NCBI RefSeq assembly: GCF_025399195.1
Contig: NW_026252089.1
Span: 620,001-684,000, forward strand
DNA length: 64,000 nt
Direction: 5' to 3'
Origin: Umbelopsis ramanniana AG
Taxonomy: Eukaryota; Mucoromycota; Umbelopsidomycetes; Umbelopsidales; Umbelopsidaceae
How positions within the stretch are numbered: position 1 is the first letter of the stretch; each line of letters starts with the position of its first letter. Positions 53,807-63,828 of the stretch are shown here, one piece after another. The notes below the pieces were generated by a model, which saw nothing but the letters and a program-made list of their open reading frames with translations, was not told the DNA's origin and made no database searches. Position numbers and translations under genes: made by a program.

Positions 53807-56162
53807 TCAGAGTGGTCCATTGAAGCCATAAGTAGGGTCAAACGGTGGGTTAGGTGGTTGCCATCTGGCATCCATCATCACCGTATTGCTTTGAGTATTC
53901 GTTGGGTATGAAAACATGTTATTCGCGTACAGCATAGAAGCATCACCCTGAAAGGGCGAAAATGTTTCCAAATTGTGCAAGTCCATGAAATCACCCACTG
54001 GCTGAGATGTTCCATTGAACACCACGGGAAAGGCAAAGGATGAAGGGTAAACTTGCGAGTCTTGGCCAACCGGCGATTCCGTCTTAACGCTTGGGGTTGT
54101 TGTGAGGGATTGGGATTTATCCCGTCCCATTCCATTGATTTGACTTGGTGATGAACCGGTACTCGATGCACTGGAAGGTGACCGTACCACGGCGGCGACT
54201 TGTATATTCGCTATTCCCCCAGGTGGTATCGTGCGTTCTGGTAAAGAATTGGTCGGGCTGGAAAGCTGAATGTTATTAGGAGTACGTTCACTAGTTCCTG
54301 CATAACCAAGTTTTGTGGATTTTTTTCGACGTAACTTTGTCTGATTCAAACTGGTTGCTGCAGCAATGTTGCCTTTACGTTTTGCTTCTGTTGGTGTTGG
54401 CATCTTCATTTTTTTGCCAGACGATGACAGCGATAATGATGGTGTAGGTGGCAGGTTTTGTTCTGCTCGCTTTTGAATGTTAAAGATATTGTTCATGGCA
54501 TGTAGAGTGTCCATAATCCACAATTTTCCTGCTTCTTCAGCTATCCTCTGTAACACGTTTGCGCTTTGAACAAACTTTTTTCGTCCCTCTGTCGTTAGTT
54601 TCGTATCCGATGACATGGCACACATCAAGTGGATCCGAATGGCTATGAGAAGTGAATGGCTGGTGTAAGGGCATTGCGAGGTCATAATGGGGTATTCTTG
54701 TTGCATGACAAAGGTTATATGGGTAATGAGAGTCGCTGCGTAAATACAAAGATCTAAGGAGGGTTGTGAGGCGACGGTTTGTTGAGAAGCATCCGTCTTG
54801 TCACTATCGGATATATATGGAGAATGCAAAAGTATCAAACAGGTATGTGCAATGAGATGAAGAAGGCGAGCAAACAGGGACTTTGGAGGATGCTGCAGCG
54901 TAAGGGAGATGTCCAGCTCTGTTCGAGGTCTTGCCACAACAGTGGATGGATCATAACGCAAATGCTGAGGTAATTCCAAGATATAGCTAGTAAGCCATGA
55001 ATCGAGGGTTGCAAGCATCGTATCTAGTTTCCTGGAGGTGATAGATGTCAGCGACGTCTCAAATGGAATAGATGCTTCTCATAACTTACCAAGATGTTCG
55101 CATGTCTTCAGATTTGGTGGTATAAGAGTGATTGCAAATCCTGCCCACAATTTTGCCAAGCTTGACATAGTAATGAAAGTCTTGCATAACGACTACCATT
55201 TTCTCATCTGAGGCATAATCCTCTACCACAGGAGGTTGGATATCAATGTGTTTCTCGTCCCAAGTGAGTGGGTATCCATTGTTCATTGAGAAAAGTCTGT
55301 CTAACACAAAAAGTACCCAAAACACTCGACACCTGTCCCGCTGTACAGCCGAAGACTCGGTGGAGGGCTTTATATTTCGATGCAAGCCCATGATTCGAGC
55401 CATTGTATTGGATTCTGATGCCAGCATGGCTGATAACATCTTGGAACTTTGCCCGTTGGAGGTGGTTTCTGGACAGCAACTTGATAAGAGCGCCAGCGCA
55501 CATATCGTGCTCATACGTGGTCTGTCCATGTACAAGTGCTTGATTTCCAGGCAATAGTCAAAGAATAGTCTGGTTGAGAACTCGATATTGGTTGGCATCA
55601 TTTTTGCTCCAGCAGCAAAAATAGCATACAGGAACAAGGTTGAGAGAGAGTTTGGCTGACCACTGGCTCGAGCTTGAAGTTGAATAGCCAGGCATTTTTC
55701 TGATATAAAAGGGTATCGAGGGTGGACGTGCGTGAAGTATGAATCCAGCAAATGCGTTTGGTTATAGGATGAGACCACAGGAGGGGAAATGGTAACCTGC
55801 GGTAAATTAAATTCATTGGTAGTTGAGATGTTCCTGTTTGCAGATGTCAGTAATCCAGAAGTTTCTCCGTGGAAGTGGCCCATGCTATCAATATGATGTG
55901 CCTTTAAGATGCCCGAATTCATTTTCAATGGAACAGATAAATGGCTGGTATTTGCGGAGGAAGATCGGCTTCCTTCCTCTTTTACCATATTTGCAAGGCG
56001 CTCCAAAGCTTGATCTCTACCATAACGCTCAACAGATTGCTGCCATACCAGACGGAGTTTATCGGGATCAGTGTAGTGACATAAGGTTGAACTAGTGATG
56101 CAGATTGAGCAGGGCTGGATGATGTTGCAAACCCTTCCAGCTCCTTCACAGGTATGACACAT
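53807..56162 (-). CDS. Zn2Cys6-like regulator TF4 with atypical zinc cluster
   Basis: Fungal-specific transcription factor domain protein. Two exons, 56162-55090 and 55031-53807, give 765 residues. The protein starts directly at the zinc cluster: C2-X2-C5-X6-C12-X5-C18-X2-C21-X6-C28, exact Gal4 spacing. The six residues between the second and third Cys are EGAGRV instead of the usual basic RxKKxK, so DNA contact may be lost or altered. An in-frame TGA lies 12 bases upstream of the ATG, so extension would need an unseen exon. The regulatory domain is clear (YFTHVHPRYPFISEK, MARIMGLHRN, RCRVFWVLFVLDRL, NNGYPLTWDE). The tail is Ser/Pro/Gln-rich. It is more distant from TF1-TF3. Confidence 0.85.
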
Positions 56163-57016
56163 GTTTGGTGGTCAATAAACAGAGAGGTACCAGTTGTGAG
56201 TCCACAGTTGTTTAGCCAATATGACGTCCTTTTGGGCCTCCCCTCCAACACCCAGTGCCAATCGTAGGCCGGTATAAAATGCGGAGATCTATTTTTTTGT
56301 GTGTTCATTGGATCAACACAAAGCACACGGTGGTTGAAGGGGTGACATGATGCAGCTAGGAATGTGCTTCCAACCGCTTGGCGTTTACTGACTTGACAGG
56401 GGGAGGTATACCCAATCATGATACCGCCATTGGTGATCTTCGGCTCCCGGTTTACATGCATTGTGGCCTTTCAGGGAGCTCTGAGGAGTTCGAAAAAGAG
56501 ACTTCTAGCTTTTTTCCTTTAACTGTACTACGCACGTTTGGGTTACAAAGACGTGTGTGTTGTACATCGCATGTAAACAAAAAAACAAAAAAAAACTCTA
56601 CACGAAATAAAGTATAGAAAAAGGACAACTTGTACATAAAGTGGATGGCATAGCGAGTGTCCAAGTAAATCAAAATTGCTACTGTCGCTTTTTCTCCTGA
56701 AAAATAGCGACCCCTCCTAAATTACTTTGTCGGTTTTATAACTTCCTGCTAGCGCGATGGCGTCGTTTGCCAAAAGGAAAAACCTTAATGCTCTGCCGCT
56801 TCAACGTGTAGGAAATTCTTTCCATAATTATGGCATGTCTCCGGCACCTTCACACTTTCACCTCAAATCCACCTTTCCTAATGAATTGTACTTTTTCTTT
56901 TAGACTTTAATAGCGGGGGATTGTATTCTGCATCAAGCCAACGGAATCAAAGCTACTTTTTGTTTGTTTTAAATGTTGAAGAGTGATAACGAAAAAAATG
57001 TGAAAGGTTCAATCAT
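56163..57016. other. Intergenic region
   Basis: 854 bases of TF4 promoter and RPS7 3' flank. No gene seen. Confidence 0.5.
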
Positions 57017-57764
57017 TTAAGCAACCTCAACGTTGGCAGGGAATTCAAAAACGACCTCCTTGCCAGTCAACTTGCGGTAGACGGAAGAGAAGGTGTCGAG
57101 CTTGTATTCCAAAGAGGTGGCATCCTTGGTATCCAAGAAACTAAAAATATTCACAAATTCATTAGATACACGCACAAATGGTTTCTAGGATTCAAATTAT
57201 CCCTCAAATGATTTACTTACACCTTGATGGTCTTGGAACCGTCGACCTTGACGCGGGTTCTCTTACCAACAATCTCAGTGGGGTAGACGAGGTCATCCAA
57301 GATCTTCTCGTGGACAGCAGTCAAAGTGCGAGATCTGGGACGGGCCTGCTTCTGGCGAGAGTGGCGAGTGGGCTTGGGCATGATGCGACGCTGAGCAATG
57401 AAAAGGATGTGGCGGTCAGAGAACTTCTTCTCGAGCTCGCGGGTAAGTCTCTGTTGGACCTTGTGGAAGGACTTCAACTGAGGAACAGGGACGAAGACGA
57501 CGATAGCCTTCTTACCACCACCGAGTTCAACCTGCAATAATACAATCAAAGTTTTAGCCAGTGTAATCGTAGCCATTCTGGCCATCGACCAAAAGTTTGA
57601 CAGTGATATATTACCTCCTTGGCAGAAGAGATTTGAAGAGGTCTAAGCTCCTTCTTGAGCTCGGGAACATTGTTCTCAAGGTCCAAGAGAGCTTGAGCAA
57701 CGCTCAATTCAACTTCATCAGCGGGAGCAGCACCAGCGGGCTTGGCGATTTTGTGAGAAGCCAT
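57017..57764 (-). CDS. RPS7: 40S ribosomal protein S7 (eS7)
   Basis: Structural protein of the small ribosomal subunit, also needed for pre-18S rRNA processing. Three exons, 57764-57615, 57531-57221 and 57140-57017, give 194 residues, the standard length. Recognisable segments are [72 protein letters not shown] and the ending [12 protein letters not shown]. Strongly biased codons and short introns fit a highly expressed gene. A CATC microsatellite lies about 190 bases upstream of the ATG. Confidence 0.97.
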
Positions 57765-58448
57765 GTTGGGACTGATGTGTAAGAGATTTCGAAAATGTCA
57801 GATTGGAAATTTTGTGAATGGTTGGTGAATGGTGAATAAATGGTGAAGGTATATAGACAGAAAGAGAATGATTAGCATTTCAGTATATTACACGTATTAT
57901 CCATGATGGTTTGCTTATGTGTATGTCGGTTTGATCGATTCATCTGGCCACTCATCCATCCATCCATCCATCCATCGATGGAATGGATTCAAAGCGAACA
58001 TCCACAGTCGTTCATTTTCATCCATCCATGGCAAAGTTCGTGTTGGCGTATCGTACGGTTGTATAGTATCGCTATCTGACTCATTTATCTCTTCCATCCC
58101 CCAGATGCATAATGAATAGGACACTCACAGGCGAGAAAGGAGGGAAACAGCAATCGGCAGGCCCACAGAGGGTATTTCAAAAATGTGAGTCCGCAATTTG
58201 GGGGGGGGAATTTCGATTTGGGGGGAGGGCTTTCGTAGCCACACAACGCCACAGGCCAAACCAAGCTTGCCAAGTAGTTCGTTCACCACATAGACATCAT
58301 GATGACTGGAGCCATTGTACTTTCCTGGAAGCTTCAAATAACTCTTTGATGTTAATATTCTTGTATAGTTGTTTTTATTCTCACAAATAAATATCCTTCA
58401 GTATGCTCTATACTTCATTAGTGTACATGGTTACATCATCTGCTCCGT
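57765..58448. other. RPS7 promoter region
   Basis: 684 bases holding the CATC repeat and a G-rich patch near 58200-58225. No gene seen. An AATAAA on the minus strand near 58380 may be the poly(A) signal of the small gene at 58449. Confidence 0.5.
57953..57976 (+). repeat. (CATC)6 microsatellite
   Basis: Six perfect CATC units in the RPS7 upstream region. A further partial CATCCATCC lies near 58019. Confidence 0.8.
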
Positions 58449-58905
58449 TTATGTTTTCTTAGGGCTCGAATTTAATGCCACGGCACGACCAGAGGCAGCT
58501 CCAGCTGCCGCTGCACCACATAGAACAAGTGAAATTCTTCCTAGTAGCTCTCCAGCAACTTTTAGAGAGGCAATTCTTAGATCTGATGTTGGTGCAACTT
58601 TGGCGAAAAATAACCTGTGTCTAGTTTGCGATGTGAAGGCGTATTTCGAAAACATTCCAGCAGTTACAATCGATACTGTGGTTGCTGTCAAGTATGAAGT
58701 GGAGGACGCTGTTACAAGACGCTATCAGTCAGTATTTCATCAATGCTATGTTTGAGCATCCGCTTCGGTCAAATGTCTTACATGATTCAGTTCCTTGAGG
58801 AGCAATAAGTCGGGTTGTCTCTTTGTCAACAGTGTCAAAAACTTTGTAAGTAGCATAACACACGGGAGCACCGCCAATCACTAACAATGGTAGAAACACG
58901 GCCAT
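58449..58905 (-). CDS. Small three-TM protein, two exons
   Basis: Not recognised. Exons 58905-58782 and 58708-58449, joined by a 73-nt GT-AG intron with a CTGAC branch site, give 127 residues without a stop. The start is the first ATG (MAVFLPLLVIGGAPVCY), since the longer frame begins at TTG. Three hydrophobic stretches are visible: about residues 2-22, 48-64 and 93-112 (SLVLCGAAAAGAASG). They are separated by a short acidic/Thr segment and a basic RHR-containing loop. An overlapping plus-strand frame of 128 codons (58369-58755) starts at a non-ATG codon. I prefer the minus strand because start, splice sites and stop all fit. It may be a mitochondrial or ER membrane protein. Confidence 0.5.
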
Positions 58906-59287
58906 TGCAATGTAGTCTAAAGTGAAAAGTGACGTGAATGTGAAGGAGCTATGGTAAAACAAATAGCCCTAATACCGAGCGAGATTGGCAAGTGAGGTAT
59001 TTTTTTTTTCTTGTATTGAAAAAAAAAAAAAAAAATGAAAAAGCTAACATTACTATTAATTGCGCTGACTGCAATATGCTACTTACAAAGGTATATATCT
59101 TTGCTCAACGGTTTTAACAGTATGCATCTGCGCCAGCATAGCACGGAAAAAATCAATTTAACAGGAAAAAAAATCTACAGATGAAGTGAGCGAAACAAGT
59201 GTTGAATGAAAAAGTACGTGGATTGAAATGCAAATTTCAGATTAATGCAAGGAAGAAGTGAGGGATACTTGATTGAAAACATTTTGA
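58906..59287. other. Intergenic region
   Basis: Promoter of the small three-TM gene and 3' flank of the Sel1 gene. Contains a T tract and an A tract facing each other near 58999-59035 that could form a hairpin. No gene seen. Confidence 0.5.
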
Positions 59288-61303
59288 TTAAGCGGCAGGT
59301 GCGCAGTGACCATTCATCCATTCTGTAGAGAAATTTCCTTTAATCAAAGTCGAGAAGTTACCGGTGTCAGATTCGAAACAAACTCGGATCAAAAGCCGTC
59401 GTAAACGCTCGTGCGAGCTTCTACAGCCTGCCAAAGCAGCGCGTTCGAACCACATGGTGGCTTCTTGAAGATTGACTTCAGTGCCCAAACCTTTTTCTAA
59501 GCAATTGGCAAGGTGGAACTGAGCGGCAATGTGGTCTTGCTGAGCTGCATATCGAAAATATTGCGCGGCGCAAGTCAGATCTCGTGTAACTCCTAGACCG
59601 TGTTGAAGGTGCAGACCTAATTTGTCCTGCGCGCGTGCATGGTTCTGGTCGGCGGCTTTTCTATACCAGTGCACCGCTTTGTTATTGTTTTGTGGAACGC
59701 CGATGCCATTAGCAAAGCAAAAGCCCAGATTGCATTGCGCCCAGGGGTTGTTTTGCTTTGCACTTTTGTAATACCAGTACACAGCACGTTTGGAATCTCT
59801 GTCTATACCCAAGCCTTCTTCATAGCAATAGCCCAATGAATTTTGAGCCAGTGCATTGCCTTGTTCAGCTGACCTCAGGAACCACTTTACGGCTTCTTGT
59901 TCATTTTTGGGGACTCCGATTCCGTTACGATAGCAATACCCAAGAGAAAGTTGGGCTGGCGCATGGTTTTCTTCAGCGCTGAGATAGTACCAGTACACTG
60001 CTTCTTGTTCATTGACAGTGACACCAATACCATTTTGGTAGCAATATCCAAGGGAATGATAGGCAAATATATTACCTCGCTCAGCTGATTTAATGTACCA
60101 CTTGACAGCCTCGGTCGTGGAGCGAGAGATTCCTATACCATTTTGATAACAAAATCCAAGATTATGCTGAGCTCGTGCATGACCCTGTAATGCTGCCTTT
60201 CGATACCAATAAGCACCTTGTTCATCATCTTTTGGGGTGCCAATGCCATTCTGATAACAGTAGCCAAGGTTGCATTCCGCCCAAGGGTAGCCTTGTTCTG
60301 CGCTTTTCTTATACCAAGCAGCTGCCTTGACATAATCCTGGTTGACACCAATGCCATCTTCATAACAGTACCCAAGTGAGTTTTGGGCAAATGCGTTGCC
60401 TTGTTCAGCCGATCGTAAATACCATTTCACAGCTTCATAAACATTTTTTTCTACACCAATGCCATCTTCATAACAATAGCCTACGTTGTAGATAGCGACT
60501 GTTTCGCCTTGCTCCGCAGCTAGTTTGTACCATCGCATAGCTTCCGCTTCATCTTTTTCTACACCAAATCCTTCTCCGTAGCAGTAGCCTAGGATACCTT
60601 GGCCTCGAGCATTGCCTTGTTCAGCACTCTTCTTGTACCATTTGAATGCCTCTTGCTCATTTTTACTCACGCCTATGCCATCATGAAAACAGACGCCAAG
60701 ACAGTATTGAGCTGAAGGATGATTATCTTGCGTTGCTGCACGAATGATCCATGAAACAGCAGAGACCCCTTGCTTTCTCATTTTCTCGGTCCATTCCTCT
60801 GCCTCTGTTCTATCGATGCGTACCCCTGGACGTCCGTATTTCCGGAAAAATGCCAAGCGAGCCATTGCTAACCCTTCGCCCTTTTCGGCAGCACTGAGAT
60901 AGTGATGCTCTGACATGGACAAGTCTCGATCAACACCTAAACCAAATTCATAACAAAAACCAAGCACGGCTTCGGCTTGGGTATGTCCTTGTTCGTGTGC
61001 CTGTCTGTAATAGGAAATGGCCATAGTCTCATTTTTGGGGGTTCCGTTGCGGCCAAATAGATGGTTATCTGCCATATAAAAGAAGTGATTGGAGGGCTTG
61101 TCTGCATGTAACTGCGGTGTAGCTTCAAAAGAAGACTTAGATTTTGTTGACGGAGGACGTTGATGAGTTCTAGGTGTATTTCGTTCAAATTGAACTGGAG
61201 GAAGCTGTGGCTGAGTCATAGAACGTCGACGATGAAATTTTGACAGAAGCACCCTCTTTGATCGATGTAAAATATGAGAAAGATGCAGAGGACCTGTTGT
61301 CAT
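59288..61303 (-). CDS. Sel1-repeat protein
   Basis: Helical solenoid scaffold, a class that in fungi includes the chitin synthase activator Chs4/Skt5 and ER-degradation adaptors. Intronless, 671 residues from the ATG at 61303 (the longer frame begins at GTG and looks like leader). After about 100 residues of basic/Pro/Ser-rich sequence there are 13-14 Sel1 repeats of about 36 residues. The core is LGYCYxxGIGV...EAVKWYxKSAEQGN. The second repeat is degenerate (RLAFFRKYGRPGV) and the last two drift (LGLHLQHGLGV, LANCLEKGLGT). There is no signal peptide, no membrane segment and no CaaX ending, which argues against a true Chs4 ortholog. The role is inferred only as protein binding. Confidence 0.92.
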   Translation of the reverse strand: MTTGPLHLSHILHRSKRVLLSKFHRRRSMTQPQLPPVQFERNTPRTHQRPPSTKSKSSFEATPQLHADKPSNHFFYMADNHLFGRNGTPKNETMAISYYRQAHEQGHTQAEAVLGFCYEFGLGVDRDLSMSEHHYLSAAEKGEGLAMARLAFFRKYGRPGVRIDRTEAEEWTEKMRKQGVSAVSWIIRAATQDNHPSAQYCLGVCFHDGIGVSKNEQEAFKWYKKSAEQGNARGQGILGYCYGEGFGVEKDEAEAMRWYKLAAEQGETVAIYNVGYCYEDGIGVEKNVYEAVKWYLRSAEQGNAFAQNSLGYCYEDGIGVNQDYVKAAAWYKKSAEQGYPWAECNLGYCYQNGIGTPKDDEQGAYWYRKAALQGHARAQHNLGFCYQNGIGISRSTTEAVKWYIKSAERGNIFAYHSLGYCYQNGIGVTVNEQEAVYWYYLSAEENHAPAQLSLGYCYRNGIGVPKNEQEAVKWFLRSAEQGNALAQNSLGYCYEEGLGIDRDSKRAVYWYYKSAKQNNPWAQCNLGFCFANGIGVPQNNNKAVHWYRKAADQNHARAQDKLGLHLQHGLGVTRDLTCAAQYFRYAAQQDHIAAQFHLANCLEKGLGTEVNLQEATMWFERAALAGCRSSHERLRRLLIRVCFESDTGNFSTLIKGNFSTEWMNGHCAPAA

Positions 61304-62080
61304 TACTGCAAAAAATGGATGTGGGAAAGGGAAGTGGTAGGTCAAGAGGCAAAGGGGAAAGAGAGAGAGAAAGAAACAACAAAAAATATACACACACACA
61401 AAATAAAAAAAGAGGGAAGGAAAAAGGGAATCAAGCAGGAGAACGAGTTATCTCCCTCCTCTCCTGCCTAAACGCACATTTTTTCATAACAAGCAAAACT
61501 GGAACAAATTTGCAGCATCACTACCATCATCTGGTGTGTCCACATGTGGGGAGAAATATCACCATTTAAGTACTCTCCGTTTTACAACTGATTCATACCA
61601 AGTCATCAACATCTTTTGATAGAAGTTGTGAAGGAAGAAAGGTATACTCTGCTATGACGACACTGGCTGGTGCGTGACAATCTGCCCCTCTCTGTACTGC
61701 TTTGGATAAAGGGACAGTCGTACAACTGAAGCCGACCAGTCACCAGATGGGGTTTGCCACGATCCAAGGTGCATTGTGGACGATCGCCTAGTAGTGGCGT
61801 GATTTGCTAAAGTGTCAGACTTTGGTGAAATCGACACTACATTCATTCAGCTATAAAGAAATACATTTCCTTGCTTCAATTCGTTCTTCTTATTTTTTTT
61901 TTGTAGCGTGAATCATTTGAAGCAAGTGGGCTCAAAAGGTGTTGGCCGCCTTGATTCATCTTTCTGTCTCGAAGCAATTGGTTCTCTGAGATTAAATATG
62001 GATGGTCCCTCTATGGCCAGTCTGACGCTATAATTTTTTTTTTTTTTTTTTTTTTTCGTGCCAGCCTTATCCACTCTGAA
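61304..62080. other. Divergent promoter region (Sel1 / CblD-like)
   Basis: 777 bases. GA/CT-rich leader next to the Sel1 gene, a T tract of about 23 bases at 62034-62056 just upstream of the CblD-like ATG, and one small minus-strand frame listed separately. Confidence 0.5.
61652..61846 (-). CDS. Possible 64-residue ORF
   Basis: ATG-to-TAG frame of 64 codons, less A/T-rich than its surroundings, containing LGSWQTPSGDW and ending VTHQPVSS. There is no recognisable domain, signal peptide or intron. It could be chance. Confidence 0.2.
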   Translation of the reverse strand: MNVVSISPKSDTLANHATTRRSSTMHLGSWQTPSGDWSASVVRLSLYPKQYREGQIVTHQPVSS

Positions 62081-62810
62081 ATGACATCCACACAATGTTC
62101 TACTACATCGTTGGCTACACTTCCACACAAAACACATAGCCAACAGTGCTTATTGCCACCGACTCGACTCAAGCATTGCGACTCGGATTTCGAGTATTCC
62201 ATTCACTCACCGCCGCCTCGATTCCAGCGTGAATTGACATACATCTTCCCGGCAATGAGACGGCAAGAATTGAAGCGGATACTTGTCGTTCCCGTTATTC
62301 AAAGATGCGATAATGACATGGTGGGAGTTACAATGGCCGCCAATGCAGAACGAGATGTCAGATTAGAACTGGTATGTAGTTTTTCTTTATTACTCCACTT
62401 TGTTCGCCTTCAGCCATAATAATCTTATCCGATATGTTCAGTTCGTCGAGTGGGGAAAGCTTGTAGTCGATCGCCTGCGGTCAGTCGGTATGTGGGCCGA
62501 TATCATGGACCCTGCCTCAGGTTATCCCGTAAGCAGAATGATTGATTTTATTACGGCGTCCAATCGACAAGAATTTACTAATACTTTCGTCTAGATCTAT
62601 GGCGCCCCAGGTGCTAGCCCATATCCAGATGTACAAGGCACCCAAGCACTCTTGAAATACGACATTCAGAATACCGGTTGCTGCCACGTACTCCTTCACC
62701 CTACTTGGGGCAGTAAAATTTACCCATCCACCATGTTCACCACCGCCCCAGCCGATATCCTCGCCCGAGTTATTGAAGAGATACAGCGCTCTCACCCAGC
62801 CGACAAATAA
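62081..62810 (+). CDS. MMADHC: CblD/MMADHC-like cobalamin trafficking protein
   Basis: In animals CblD works with CblC to direct processed vitamin B12 to methionine synthase or methylmalonyl-CoA mutase. Three exons, 62081-62371, 62442-62528 and 62595-62810, give 197 residues. The match is to the conserved C-terminal domain: VVPVIQRCDNDMVG, FVEWGKLVVDRLRS, WADIMDPASGYPIYG, then NTGCCHVLLHPTWGSKIYP and MFTTAPAD. The human protein is longer (about 296 residues), with an extra N-terminal part. Here only about 55 poorly conserved residues precede the domain. The GCC segment and the W-A-D-x-x-D-P-x-S-G core are the diagnostic features. Its presence implies B12-dependent metabolism, which ascomycete and basidiomycete yeasts generally lack. 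Confidence 0.85.
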
Positions 62811-63020
62811 TCTTTCTCTATTGAACCTCTATTTGTGGATCTATTCAACATAGAATTTACGTTTCTATTTTCCTTCGTTTTGCACTACATTCACACATTT
62901 CAAAGCCTAATTCAACCACGTTTTGTAAATATAGCATCAGATTCTCTCAACTAGAATCAAACAGACATTAGATCATATTAAAGATTTTTTCCTTGTAAAA
63001 TTGGATATTGTGTTTATTGC

Positions 63021-63471
63021 TTATTTCTTTCCAGACTTCTTGATACCGCCAGAGACTGTAAATGATTGAAAGTAGGTAAAGGTTTAGTATATTACGTTTC
63101 CATTCAGCATTTGCGTCTTGTGAACAAAAAAAAAAAAAATAAGTATATAAAAAAAATAGTGTACATACCAAGAGGACCCTTGCCAGCAGCCTTAGTTGCC
63201 ATCTCCTTGAGCTTCTTGGCCTCCTCTTGTTGCTTCTTCTTGAAAGCAAGATCCTCCTGAAAGAATCAAGCGACTTGAATGAGTACATGTCTAGACTGGT
63301 GGTAAAGTCATGTACACTAATCACTTACTTCGTCAAGATCACCTCCCTTCTTCTTGGCTGCCTTCAAAGGCTTAAGTTTTCCACCTACATACCAAACTTT
63401 GTTGAGAAACCAGTATCTTATGCAAGTTATTTACTGGGCAAAGTATGCTTCTTACCTTGGCGTCCGGACAT
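63021..63471 (-). CDS. TMA7: Translation machinery-associated protein 7
   Basis: Tiny conserved ribosome-associated protein of unknown exact role. Four exons, 63471-63456, 63384-63329, 63256-63169 and 63055-63021, give 64 residues, exactly the family length. It reads MSGRQGGKLKPLKAAKK, then EDLAFKKKQQEEAKKLKEM and GKGPLVSGGIKKSGKK, matching TMA7/CCDC72 throughout. The first coding exon is 16 nt and three introns interrupt only 195 coding bases. Confidence 0.95.
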
Positions 63472-63828
63472 GTTCAACAAAAAAACCGATATGGAGGGAA
63501 AGGCTACCACTGAATGAATTTTTTTTCTTTCACCTCCCAGAGACGATTCACGTGATTTCATCCAACCCATTTTGGATGCGTTTATTCACGTTCAGGACCC
63601 TGAGACGGTTCATGTCGAGGAAAATCATTATTCAGTATCGGTGTATGCTAGAAGTCTCTTGAATGGACATACGAAAAGTTGTTAATCTTGCTCAAAGTAT
63701 GAATGAATTTATAAAGTATTAGTACCAAACGGACAAATCTAGTATACTTTATCAGTTCAGGCGGCATTTACTACCGAAAGTGTGATATTTAATCTGAAAG
63801 CTTTATTTACATTATCAACGTTTAATTG
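63472..63828. other. Intergenic region
   Basis: TMA7 promoter and 3' flank of the gene at the window edge. No gene seen. Confidence 0.5.

Noticed and set aside
58369-58755. 128-codon plus-strand open frame
   Set aside because: It starts at a non-ATG codon with hydrophobic leader-like sequence and lacks an obvious promoter. The minus-strand two-exon model explains the same DNA better, though RNA data should decide.
59430-59460. GTTCGAA string resembling a tRNA B box
   Set aside because: It lies inside the Sel1 coding sequence and no cloverleaf surrounds it.
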